This document shows, in pieces, positions 1 through 6,962 of a stretch of DNA of 64,000 bases. The notes under the pieces were generated by a model, which searched no databases, was not told the origin of the DNA, and saw only the letters and a program-made list of their open reading frames with translations. Source of the DNA: Massilia sp. H6 (GTDB lineage: Bacteria; Pseudomonadota; Gammaproteobacteria; Burkholderiales; Burkholderiaceae_D); assembly GCF_024802625.1 (NCBI RefSeq), contig NZ_CP103371.1:4154001-4218000 (forward strand). Reading direction: 5' to 3'. Within the stretch, counting starts at the first letter, position 1. Every line of letters starts with the position of its first letter. Position numbers and translations under genes: made by a program.

Positions 1-359
1 CCGGTGCGCGCGCCGTAGGCCTGCACCGAGATGTCGATCTTGTTGGCCATGGTCGCCACTTCGGTGCGCGCTTCCCACAGCGGCTTGCCCACTTCTTCGG
101 CAATGATGCCGGCCAGCGCTTCGGCGTGCTCCTTGAGCAGGTCGCGAAAGCGCATGGCGATGGCGACGCGCTCTTCGAGCGGGCGCATGGCCCAGGATTC
201 GAACTGCTCACGTGCGGCGGCGACGGCGCGCGCCACGTCCTGCGCGGTTGACTGCTGGCTGGTCCAGGTCTGGCGCCCGGAGGACGGGTCGATGGTACTG
301 AGTTCGTCACCGCTGCCGGCGAGCCACTCGCCGTTTATGTAGTTCGACAGATTAGCCAT
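1..359 (-). CDS. astD: Succinylglutamate-semialdehyde dehydrogenase, N-terminal part
   Basis: Partial gene: only about the first 119 codons are inside the window and the rest lies beyond base 1. The reading starts MANLSNYINGEWLAGSGDEL, typical of the N-terminus of the AST-pathway aldehyde dehydrogenase, which oxidises N-succinylglutamate 5-semialdehyde to N-succinylglutamate with NAD. The catalytic Cys and Glu are in the missing part. The ATG (357-359) overlaps the stop of the upstream succinyltransferase gene by 8 bases, so the two are probably translationally coupled. Position after astC-aruF-aruG matches the aru order of Pseudomonas. The assignment rests on the N-terminal sequence plus operon context. 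Confidence 0.88.
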   Translation of the reverse strand, partial: MANLSNYINGEWLAGSGDELSTIDPSSGRQTWTSQQSTAQDVARAVAAAREQFESWAMRPLEERVAIAMRFRDLLKEHAEALAGIIAEEVGKPLWEARTEVATMANKIDISVQAYGART

Positions 360-1410
360 GCGCGTTCTTCCTTGCGTTGAGGGTCAGCGTACGCACTTCG
401 TCGCCGGGCTGCACGTGCAGCTGCGACAGCTCCTGGGCGCTTAATGCGACGCGGTTGGCGCCGGGGATGGCGCGGGTGAGAATCATGCGGAAATCGGCCA
501 GCTCGGTATTGGCCACCAACATGTGTTCAGTCTCGCCTTCGGGCAGGCCCGCGCTGGGGCCTTCTTCGGCGCGTGCCAGCACGCTGTCGCGCACTGCGCG
601 CAATTCGGATGCGCGGCCCTGCAGCACCGGACCGGCGTCGAAGATGTCGACATAGCCTTCGTAATGCATGCCTTCGTTTTCCAGCAGCTTGCGCGCCGGC
701 AGGGTCGAGGTATGCACCTGGCCGATCACCTCGCGCGCCGATTCCGGCAGGTAGTCGACGTACAGCGGCTGGCGTGGCATCAGTTCGGCGATGAAGGACT
801 TCTTGCCGATCGCGGTCAGGCCGTCGACATGGTTGAAGTCCATCTTGAAGAAATGCCGGCCCAGTCCTTCGTAGAACGGCGACACGCCCTGCTCGTCCTG
901 GTAGCCGCGCATCTCGGCGATGATCCTTTCGGTGAACATGTGCTTAAACTGCGCGATGAACAGGAAGCGGCTTTTCGAGAGCCACTTGCCGTTGAAGCCG
1001 GTGCGGTACTGCGGCAGCAGGAACAGCGAGCACAGCTCGGTCGAGCCGGTCAGGTCGTTCGACAGGTACAGGGTTTCCATCCGCGTGAACACGTTGAGCT
1101 CGCGGCTGCAGTGCACCAGGGTGCCGATGCGGTAGTTGTAGAACGGTTCGGTCAGGCCGACCGCGCTCTTGATCGCGCACACGCCGGCAATGCCGGCTGG
1201 CTGGCCGTCTTGCGCGGCGCGCTCGAGCACGAACATGTAGTCGCGCTCTTCGGGCGGGATGGTTTCGTTGAACGACGCTACCGCGGTGGCGATGCGGTCG
1301 CCCAGCATCTTCAGGTCCGGCTTGAGGGTGGTCATGCCGCTGCCGGCCTGGCGCGCCATTTCCATCAGGGCGTCCAGGTCGGAAGTGTGGATTGCACGGA
1401 TTACGAGCAT
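352..1410 (-). CDS. astA: Arginine N-succinyltransferase, beta-type subunit
   Basis: Transfers a succinyl group from succinyl-CoA to the alpha-amino group of arginine, the first step of the ammonia-producing AST pathway. The protein (352 aa) starts MLVIRAIHTSDLDALMEMAR and carries family signatures such as LSNDLTGSTELCSLFLLP, FFKMDFNHVDG and DIFDAGPVLQGR. The frame remains open 13 codons further upstream, but the ATG at 1410 matches the family N-terminus. It is the second of two adjacent paralogous subunits (see 1421-2449), as in the AruF/AruG heteromer of Pseudomonas; E. coli has one AstA. The start lies 10 nt after the previous stop and the end overlaps astD, so this is an operon gene. In a two-subunit nomenclature it would be aruG. 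Confidence 0.93.
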   Translation of the reverse strand: MLVIRAIHTSDLDALMEMARQAGSGMTTLKPDLKMLGDRIATAVASFNETIPPEERDYMFVLERAAQDGQPAGIAGVCAIKSAVGLTEPFYNYRIGTLVHCSRELNVFTRMETLYLSNDLTGSTELCSLFLLPQYRTGFNGKWLSKSRFLFIAQFKHMFTERIIAEMRGYQDEQGVSPFYEGLGRHFFKMDFNHVDGLTAIGKKSFIAELMPRQPLYVDYLPESAREVIGQVHTSTLPARKLLENEGMHYEGYVDIFDAGPVLQGRASELRAVRDSVLARAEEGPSAGLPEGETEHMLVANTELADFRMILTRAIPGANRVALSAQELSQLHVQPGDEVRTLTLNARKNAHG

Positions 1411-1420
1411 GGAGTCCTCT

Positions 1421-2449
1421 TTAGATACGCACGCAGGTGACGTTGTCACCCGGGGAGACGCCCAGCGCCTGCTGGGCCTCGCGCGGCAGGCAGATCGCCT
1501 GGGCGGTGTCGACCGGTGGGCAGGCGGCGATCACGGCGCGGAAATTCTGTTCGGTGCTGGCCACCGCATAGCTTACCAGCGCGCCGGCCTCGGCATCGTG
1601 CCTGGTGTTGTCGACCTGGCGCACATGCGAGCCGCTGAACGAGCGCAGCGAATTGCGGTGCGCCTGCAGGATCGGGCCGCCGTCGAAGATGTCGATGTAT
1701 TCGTCGGCCTCGAAGCCCTCTTGCGTGAGCAGGTCGAAGGCGAGTTCGCCGCTCGGATGGATCTGGCCGAGCACGGCCTGGGCGTCGCCCGGCAGCAGCG
1801 GCACGTAGACCGGATAGTGTGGCATCAGCTCGACGATCAGGGTGCGGTTGCGGGCGCCGTCGATGACGCGCTCGGCCTCGAGAAAGTCCATCTTGAAGAA
1901 CTTGCGGCCCAGCGCATTCCAGAACGCCGACTGGCCGTCGGCATCGGTGACGCCGGCCAGCGGCACGAAAAAGCGGTCGCCAAAGCGTTGCGGCGCCAGC
2001 ACGGCGTACAGCAGGCGCGCGCGCGACAGCAGCGCGGCTTCCGGGCCGGCACTGGTGCGGTTGCGGATATAAAAGCCCGACAGGTGCGAATAGGCCGTCA
2101 GTTCCGAGCACAGCGTCAGCGCATGCACGCTGTGGCTGATGTTCAGGTCGCGCGAGACCTGCTGGATCACGTCGTTGCGAAACGCAAAATAGGTGCCGTT
2201 GGAACCGGCCGACGCATGGATCGACGAGGTGCCCACCACCTCGCGGCTGCCCAGGTCTTCGAGCACGAACTGGTACGACTCCTCGCTCGGGATGTCGACT
2301 TGGGCGGCGAACGAAGCGATCGAGCGCTCGACCGCCGCGACAATGGCTTCGCGCGTGCGCGGCAGCGTGTGCACGCCGGGGATCGAGACCGCCCCCAACG
2401 CCTCGAGGGCGCCGATATCACCGCGCTCTACCGGACGAACTACATACAT
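1421..2449 (-). CDS. aruF: Arginine N-succinyltransferase, alpha-type subunit
   Basis: Protein of 342 aa starting MYVVRPVERGDIGALEALGA. It is homologous to the downstream AstA-type subunit and shares blocks such as LGRKFFKMDFLEAERVIDG, LIVELMPHYPVYVPLLP and EYIDIFDGGPILQAHR. In pseudomonads AruF and AruG together form the arginine/ornithine succinyltransferase, and the adjacent pair here suggests the same arrangement. The divergence between the two paralogues (the alpha copy lacks the LSNDLTGSTELCSL block and has LTLCSELTAYSHLSG) fits distinct subunits rather than a recent tandem duplication. It sits 84 nt after astC in the same direction. The alpha/beta assignment is inferred from gene order. 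Confidence 0.9.
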   Translation of the reverse strand: MYVVRPVERGDIGALEALGAVSIPGVHTLPRTREAIVAAVERSIASFAAQVDIPSEESYQFVLEDLGSREVVGTSSIHASAGSNGTYFAFRNDVIQQVSRDLNISHSVHALTLCSELTAYSHLSGFYIRNRTSAGPEAALLSRARLLYAVLAPQRFGDRFFVPLAGVTDADGQSAFWNALGRKFFKMDFLEAERVIDGARNRTLIVELMPHYPVYVPLLPGDAQAVLGQIHPSGELAFDLLTQEGFEADEYIDIFDGGPILQAHRNSLRSFSGSHVRQVDNTRHDAEAGALVSYAVASTEQNFRAVIAACPPVDTAQAICLPREAQQALGVSPGDNVTCVRI

Positions 2450-2533
2450 GCGAACTCCTGAAAGAGATCAATCGATCTGGCCAAACCGCACGGCCGCCGC
2501 CCTCGCGGACGGACGGCCCCGGCATGACGGTAT

Positions 2534-3775
2534 TTACCCGGCGACGAAGGCCTCGACGGCCTCGCGCATCAGGCGATCCGCTTCAAGGATCTGCTCGTCC
2601 GACACCACCAGTGCCGGCGCCAGGCGGACCACGTCGGGACCGGCGATGAGCAGCATCAGGCCGAGCTTTTCGGCCAGCTTGGTGTAGTCCTTGGAACGGC
2701 CCTTGCAGGCCTCGGCCATCGGCAGGCCGATGAGCAGGCCCATGCCGCGCGGCTTGCCGAACACCTGCGGGTAGTCGGCCGAGAGCTGCTCGAGATTGCC
2801 GAAGATCTTGGCGCTGGCTTGCACCACGCGTTCCAAGAAGGCAGGCTGGCTGATGGTCTCGACCACTTTCAGGCCGACGGTCGCCGCCAGCGGATTGCCG
2901 CCATAGGTGGTGCCGTGGGTGCCGACGCCGAAATGCTGAGCGATCGCTTCGGTGGTGAGCATGGCGCCGATCGGGTAGCCGTTGCCGAGCGCCTTGGCCG
3001 AGGTCAGGATGTCCGGGGTCACGTCCATCTGTTGATAGGCATACAAGCTGCCGGTGCGGCCCACGCCCGACTGTACTTCGTCGAACACCAGCAGCGCGCC
3101 GGTCGCGTCGCAGAACTCGCGCAGCGCCTTCAGGTATTGCTTGTCGCCCGGAATGACGCCGCCCTCGCCCTGGATCGGCTCGACGATCACGGCGGCGACA
3201 TCGTCGGTGATCGCGGCGCGCGCGGCCTCGATGTCGTTGTACGGGATGTGGCTCAGTTCCTGCGGCAGCGGCTCGAAGCCTTCGGTGTACTTCGGCTGGC
3301 CGCCGACCGACACCGTAAACAGGGTACGGCCATGGAAGGACGACAGGCAGGACACGATGCGCGACTTGTGCGGGCCGAACTTGGTGTGCGCGTACTTGCG
3401 CGCCAGCTTCAGGGCCGCTTCGTTGGCTTCGGCGCCCGAATTGCAGAAGAAAGCGCGGTCGGCGAAGGTCGCTTCGGTCAGCGCCGTGGCCAGGCGCAGC
3501 ACCGGCTCGTTGGTATAGCCGTTGCCGAGGTGCCAGAGGGTGTTGATCTGACGGGTGAGCGCGTCGACCACGCCCGGATGGGCGTGGCCCAGGCTCGTGA
3601 CCGCGATGCCCGAGGTGAAGTCGAGGTAACGCTTGCCTTCCTGGTCCCACACTTCCAGGCCCGCCGCGCGCACCGGCACCATGGCAGCCGGGGCATAGGT
3701 CGGGACGAGGACTTCGTCGAAGGTCTGCCGGGTGACAGGCCGCGTGGTGACACCGGAGTCGAGCTTTGCGTTCAT
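2534..3775 (-). CDS. astC: Succinylornithine / acetylornithine aminotransferase
   Basis: PLP-dependent class-III aminotransferase of 413 aa. In this operon it most likely converts N-succinylornithine plus 2-oxoglutarate to succinylglutamate semialdehyde, though the family often also has ArgD activity. Visible signatures: cofactor-binding CNSGAEANEAALKLAR near residue 111, FDEVQSGVGRTG with the PLP-contacting Asp at about 232, and TSAKALGNG with the Schiff-base Lys at about 261. The ATG at 3775 was chosen because AGGAAGA lies a few bases upstream and the protein then aligns at usual length; the longer open frame adds 21 non-family residues. First gene of the ast operon, downstream of its AraC-type regulator. 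Confidence 0.92.
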   Translation of the reverse strand: MNAKLDSGVTTRPVTRQTFDEVLVPTYAPAAMVPVRAAGLEVWDQEGKRYLDFTSGIAVTSLGHAHPGVVDALTRQINTLWHLGNGYTNEPVLRLATALTEATFADRAFFCNSGAEANEAALKLARKYAHTKFGPHKSRIVSCLSSFHGRTLFTVSVGGQPKYTEGFEPLPQELSHIPYNDIEAARAAITDDVAAVIVEPIQGEGGVIPGDKQYLKALREFCDATGALLVFDEVQSGVGRTGSLYAYQQMDVTPDILTSAKALGNGYPIGAMLTTEAIAQHFGVGTHGTTYGGNPLAATVGLKVVETISQPAFLERVVQASAKIFGNLEQLSADYPQVFGKPRGMGLLIGLPMAEACKGRSKDYTKLAEKLGLMLLIAGPDVVRLAPALVVSDEQILEADRLMREAVEAFVAG

Positions 3776-3836
3776 GGCTTCTTCCTCATCTTCAAGAAGG
3801 TTGTGCGCGGGCCAATCGCCGCGCAGCGTAGAAACC

Positions 3837-3842
3837 ATTATA
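3837..3842 (-). promoter_or_regulatory. Candidate -10 box of the ast operon
   Basis: On the minus strand the hexamer TATAAT lies 61 nt upstream of the astC ATG. No good -35 hexamer is visible at the standard spacing, which would fit a promoter depending on the neighbouring AraC-type activator. This is inference from the sequence only. Confidence 0.35.
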
Positions 3843-3944
3843 GAAAGCCCCCTCTACAAGTTCTTGCAGAACTGCGACAGGGATTTTCGTTTTTAGTCGA
3901 AGAAAGATTGTGGGAGTTACAACAGAGCGATCCTGCCCGCGTCC

Positions 3945-4886
3945 CTACTGCCCCAACTTGCGCTGCCGCTCCTCGCGCGGCGTATTGCCGAACAGCGCGC
4001 CGAAGGCGGTCGAGAAATGCGAGCCCGAGGAAAATCCGCACATCAGCCCCACCTGCACGATCGAATGATTGGTCTCGATAAGCAGTTTGCGGGCGCGCTG
4101 CAGGCGCAGCTCGAGGTAGTAGCGCGACGGCAGACTGCCGAGGTATTGCTTGAACAGGCGTTCGAGCTGGCGCCGCGAGACGCCGGAGAGCTGGGCGATC
4201 TCGTCGGTCGAGAGCGGCTCTTCGATATTTGCCTCCATCAGCGCCACCGCTTCGGTGAGCTTGGGCTGGAGCATGCCGAACCTGGCCTGCAGCGCCACCC
4301 GCTGGCGCTCGTCCTTGCCGCGCACCCGGTCCACGCACAGGATTTCCTTGACTTGCGCCTGGACCGCGCCGCCGAACAGCATCTCGATCAGGCTCAGGGC
4401 GAAGTCGATGCTGGCCGCGCCGCCACAGCACGTCAGGCGGTTGCCATCGACCTCGAACAGGTTGGGGGTAAACAGCGCCGGCTCGGCCAGCGCATTGGTA
4501 TCGGGGTAGAGGGCCCAGGGCAGCGCGGTGCGAATGCCGTGCAGCGCGCCGGCATCGGCCAGCCACAGCACGCCGGCGCCGACACCGCCCCAGAACGGCG
4601 CCGCGCGCAAGCGCTCGACCAGGGCGCGGCAGTTGGCGGGGCGCAGCGCAGCTTCGGCTTCGTCGGCCACCAGCAGCACCAGGTGCCAGTAGCGCTGGGC
4701 ATCGGCCATGAACTTGTCGGGGCTGCGCACGTCCACATGCAGCAGTTCGGGCCCCAGCAGCTTGGCGGCAAGGCGCAGCGGCTGGACCAGGCCGGACCAG
4801 CTCAGCATGTCCGGCTCACCCGCGCTTACCAGCAGCACGCGCAGCGGTCGTTCCTGTGCCAGCAGGGACAGGTCAGCAGGCTGCAT
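3945..4886 (-). CDS. argR: AraC-family regulator, ArgR-like (GATase1-like + HTH)
   Basis: Protein of 313 aa. The N-terminal ~190 residues form a DJ-1/PfpI (class-I glutamine-amidotransferase-like) ligand domain, starting LRVLLVSAGEPDMLSW and including CCGGAASIDFALSLIEMLFG. The C-terminal ~100 residues form an AraC double helix-turn-helix with LSTDEIAQLSGVSRRQLERLF and VGLMCGFSSGSHFSTAFGALFG. This architecture is that of Pseudomonas ArgR, the arginine-responsive activator of aru/aot genes (not the E. coli ArgR repressor). It lies directly upstream of astC in the same direction, which supports regulation of the AST operon by arginine. Start: ATG at 4886. The regulatory target is inferred from context. 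Confidence 0.85.
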   Translation of the reverse strand: MQPADLSLLAQERPLRVLLVSAGEPDMLSWSGLVQPLRLAAKLLGPELLHVDVRSPDKFMADAQRYWHLVLLVADEAEAALRPANCRALVERLRAAPFWGGVGAGVLWLADAGALHGIRTALPWALYPDTNALAEPALFTPNLFEVDGNRLTCCGGAASIDFALSLIEMLFGGAVQAQVKEILCVDRVRGKDERQRVALQARFGMLQPKLTEAVALMEANIEEPLSTDEIAQLSGVSRRQLERLFKQYLGSLPSRYYLELRLQRARKLLIETNHSIVQVGLMCGFSSGSHFSTAFGALFGNTPREERQRKLGQ

Positions 4887-5000
4887 CGGATCGATTCGGC
4901 GGTGTCATACGAGGAAAGGGGCGTGGCGACCGGTGGTACGCATCGCCCGCTATCATACAGAACAATGCGCCGGATATTCAGGGCCCGGTCCGCTCCAGCA

Positions 5001-5029
5001 TTCGAATAAAGCGCGCAGGCGGCTATAAT
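5001..5029 (+). promoter_or_regulatory. Sigma70-like promoter abutting the MarR gene
   Basis: TTCGAA (5001-5006), a 17-nt spacer and a perfect TATAAT (5024-5029). Transcription would begin around 5036, about two nucleotides before the ATG at 5038, so the message would be almost leaderless. No Shine-Dalgarno-like sequence precedes the ATG, which agrees with this reading. The -35 is weak. Confidence 0.45.
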
Positions 5030-5037
5030 CCTGCCCC

Positions 5038-5490
5038 ATGGGGGAACGATATTTAACGAGCATCCGGCTGCTGGCCGAGTGCATGCAAGGCTTCGAGCGT
5101 TTTTCTGGAGCGGCGGTGCGCCAGCACGGACTGACGCATGCGCAGTTCGATATCCTTGCCACCCTGGGCAATACCCCAGGAATGAGCTACAAAGAGCTGG
5201 GCGAGCGCACCTTGATCACCAAGGGTACGCTAACCGGCGTGATCGAGCGCCTGGAACAGAAAGGCCTCGTCGTGCGCGAGCGCAGCGACGCCGACAAGCG
5301 CTCTTTCTTCGTGCGGCTCACGCCTGCCGGCGAGGCCGTGTTCCGCGACGTGTTTCCGCAAGTTGTCGCGCATGGCAAGCGCCTGTTCGCCAGCTATAGC
5401 AATACCGAATTCGACGTCCTCGACGCCGCCCTGCGCAAGCTGCGCGACGGAATCGCCGCGGGCGCTGCCTCCCACCCTTCTGACACATAA
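5038..5490 (+). CDS. MarR-family transcriptional regulator
   Basis: Protein of 150 aa with a MarR winged helix: LTHAQFDILATLGNTPGMSY is followed by the recognition-helix region ELGERTLITKGTLTGVIERL and the wing LVVRERSDADKRSFFVRLT. Proteins of this family are dimeric, usually repressors released by small ligands. The ATG directly follows a -10 box, giving a nearly leaderless transcript. A small gene of unknown function starts 10 nt after the stop with its ribosome-binding site overlapping the stop region, so the two probably form an operon. The ligand and target genes cannot be told from the sequence. Confidence 0.88.
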   Translation: MGERYLTSIRLLAECMQGFERFSGAAVRQHGLTHAQFDILATLGNTPGMSYKELGERTLITKGTLTGVIERLEQKGLVVRERSDADKRSFFVRLTPAGEAVFRDVFPQVVAHGKRLFASYSNTEFDVLDAALRKLRDGIAAGAASHPSDT

Positions 5491-5500
5491 AGGAAATGCC

Positions 5501-5782
5501 TTGAAAACTTCCCTGATCGACGGCAAAAAGCCAGCCCATTTTGATAAGCATATCGTTGGCAATATCCTGCTCGATGTCGCGCCGCTCGACGAAGTACAGC
5601 AAGAAACCATGCTGATCGGCATACGCAACGATTCGGGCGAGATCTACCGCCTGATCGGCGCCACCAAACTCAACAGCTTCATGAACGCGGTTGAGGAACT
5701 GATCGACCTGGGCTTGAACGACGAGCTGCAAGACACCGAAGAGCAAAAAGACGGCTGCGACGCCATCTTCAGCGAGCCTTGA
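5501..5782 (+). CDS. Small conserved-looking acidic protein, unknown function
   Basis: Predicted 93-aa protein, MKTSLIDGKKPAHFDKHIVG at the start and an acidic C-terminus (NDELQDTEEQKDGCDAIFSE). I chose the TTG at 5501 because AAAGGAAA sits at the proper distance upstream, overlapping the MarR stop region; an earlier start in the same frame would overlap the MarR gene heavily. No membrane segment, signal peptide or known motif is visible. Close coupling to the MarR regulator suggests co-expression. I do not recognise the family. Confidence 0.7.
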   Translation: MKTSLIDGKKPAHFDKHIVGNILLDVAPLDEVQQETMLIGIRNDSGEIYRLIGATKLNSFMNAVEELIDLGLNDELQDTEEQKDGCDAIFSEP

Positions 5783-5855
5783 AGCGGTACGGGCGTGCCT
5801 GGCAGGGCACTAATGCCTCAAAGCACTATTAACCAGCCCGGCAGTGCAATGGGGG

Positions 5856-5861
5856 TATAAT
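5856..5861 (+). promoter_or_regulatory. -10 box directly before the HDOD gene
   Basis: A perfect TATAAT ends 6 nt before the ATG at 5868, so RNA synthesis would start at or next to the start codon. No -35 match is seen and there is no ribosome-binding site, suggesting a leaderless message. Confidence 0.4.
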
Positions 5862-5867
5862 TTTTCG

Positions 5868-6701
5868 ATGGACCGATCCTCTGCCCTCAAGAGCATCGCC
5901 GCACAAGCCAGCCGCGGCGAACTCAGCTTCCCTACCAATGTCGATGCGACGCTCAAGTTGCAGCGCGCCCTGGGTGAGCCCGACTGCCATACGGACATGG
6001 CAGCGCGGCTGGTGCAGGCCGAGCCGCTGCTGGCGGCGCGCACCGTCGCGATCGCCAATTCGGTGGCCTATAACCGCACCGGGCACGATGTCACCAATGT
6101 GCGCGCGGCCGTACAGCGCGTTGGCTTTCGGACACTCGGCGCACTGGCCGCCGCCGTCATCGTGCGCCAGCTGGCAAGCGAAATCACCGACCCGGACCTG
6201 CGCGCCAAGGCCGACCAGCTGTGGATCCATTCGGCCCATGTGGCCGCACTGGCCCAGGTGATCGCGCGCCGGGTCTCGTTCGTCGATCCGGAAACCGCCA
6301 TGTTTGCCGGTATCGTGCACGAGGTAGGCGGTTTCTACCTGCTCTCGCGCGCTGCCGAATTTCCGGGCCTGCTCGATGACATCACCGACGAATGGCTCGA
6401 GCATGGCGAAGCGCCGATCGGCCGCGGCGTGCTGCTCAAGCTCGGGGTGCCGGCACCGGTGATGGGGGCCATCGAGGCACTCTGGAACGGCATGCGCGCG
6501 CTGCCCCCCGAAACCCTGGGCGACACGCTGCTGCTGGCCAAGGACCTGGCGCCCTTTCCTTCCCCGCTGCACCAGCGCGCCGGCGCCACCACGGCCCAGA
6601 GCGCGGCCACCATCGATTTCACTACCGGCGAAGGCACCCTGGCCCAGGTGCTGGCCGAGTCGGCCGAAGAAGTCAAGAGCCTGACTGCCGCGCTGCTGTA
6701 G
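5868..6701 (+). CDS. HDOD-domain protein
   Basis: Protein of 277 aa starting MDRSSALKSIAAQASRGEL. The body is an HDOD domain, a relative of HD phosphohydrolases without catalytic metal ligands: LSFPTNVDATLKLQRALGEP, ARLVQAEPLLAARTVAIANS, and a later IVHEVGGFYLLSRA that replaces the HD pair. HDOD proteins act in signalling in Proteobacteria, often with cyclic-di-GMP enzymes, but no output domain is fused here. The ATG at 5868 was preferred over an in-frame GTG at 5844 because a TATAAT box lies between the two. It is separated by about 260 bp from the next plus-strand gene and is probably monocistronic. The specific process is unknown. Confidence 0.82.
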   Translation: MDRSSALKSIAAQASRGELSFPTNVDATLKLQRALGEPDCHTDMAARLVQAEPLLAARTVAIANSVAYNRTGHDVTNVRAAVQRVGFRTLGALAAAVIVRQLASEITDPDLRAKADQLWIHSAHVAALAQVIARRVSFVDPETAMFAGIVHEVGGFYLLSRAAEFPGLLDDITDEWLEHGEAPIGRGVLLKLGVPAPVMGAIEALWNGMRALPPETLGDTLLLAKDLAPFPSPLHQRAGATTAQSAATIDFTTGEGTLAQVLAESAEEVKSLTAALL

Positions 6702-6730
6702 CAGGATTGGGCGCAGTAACACCCCGCGCC

Positions 6731-6803
6731 CAAAAAAATACCCGCTACAAGAGCGGGCAAAGTCCAAAACTAGGGATGTCCTGAAAGAGACAGTTCCACT
6801 ATA
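6731..6803 (-). ncRNA. Candidate small RNA, copy 1
   Basis: Read on the minus strand: TATAGT, then a 38-nt block shared exactly with the copy at 10121-10198, then a hairpin (CCCGCT, 5-nt loop, AGCGGG) followed by a T-rich tail containing seven Ts. The T-tract is only on the minus strand, yet both flanking protein genes are on the plus strand, so this terminator has no minus-strand mRNA to end. A short transcript starting near the TATAGT would explain it. The shared block contains a small stem TGTC/GACA. No convincing -35 is seen. I do not recognise an Rfam family; it should be compared with betaproteobacterial toxic small RNA. Confidence 0.5.
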
Positions 6804-6854
6804 GGCAGGAATGGTGCCTGTTTCCGTGCGCTGATTCACATAATGCCGCGGTTT

Positions 6855-6884
6855 CACTGTAAATGGCCGCAGCCACTTACAGTG
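6855..6884. repeat. 30-bp imperfect palindrome upstream of DUF1800 gene
   Basis: CACTGTAA and TTACAGTG flank an inner TGGC-CGCA-GCCA stem; the only mismatch is one A/C pair. No T-run follows, so it is not a normal intrinsic terminator. It lies 78 bp before the DUF1800 start and could be an operator or an mRNA leader hairpin. Confidence 0.5.
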
Positions 6885-6962
6885 TGTTGCAAATTTGAAG
6901 TTGTAAGGCGGAAAGAAACTGGCTAGGATCGTCAATACTTTCCACCAGCCAACTTTTACGCC

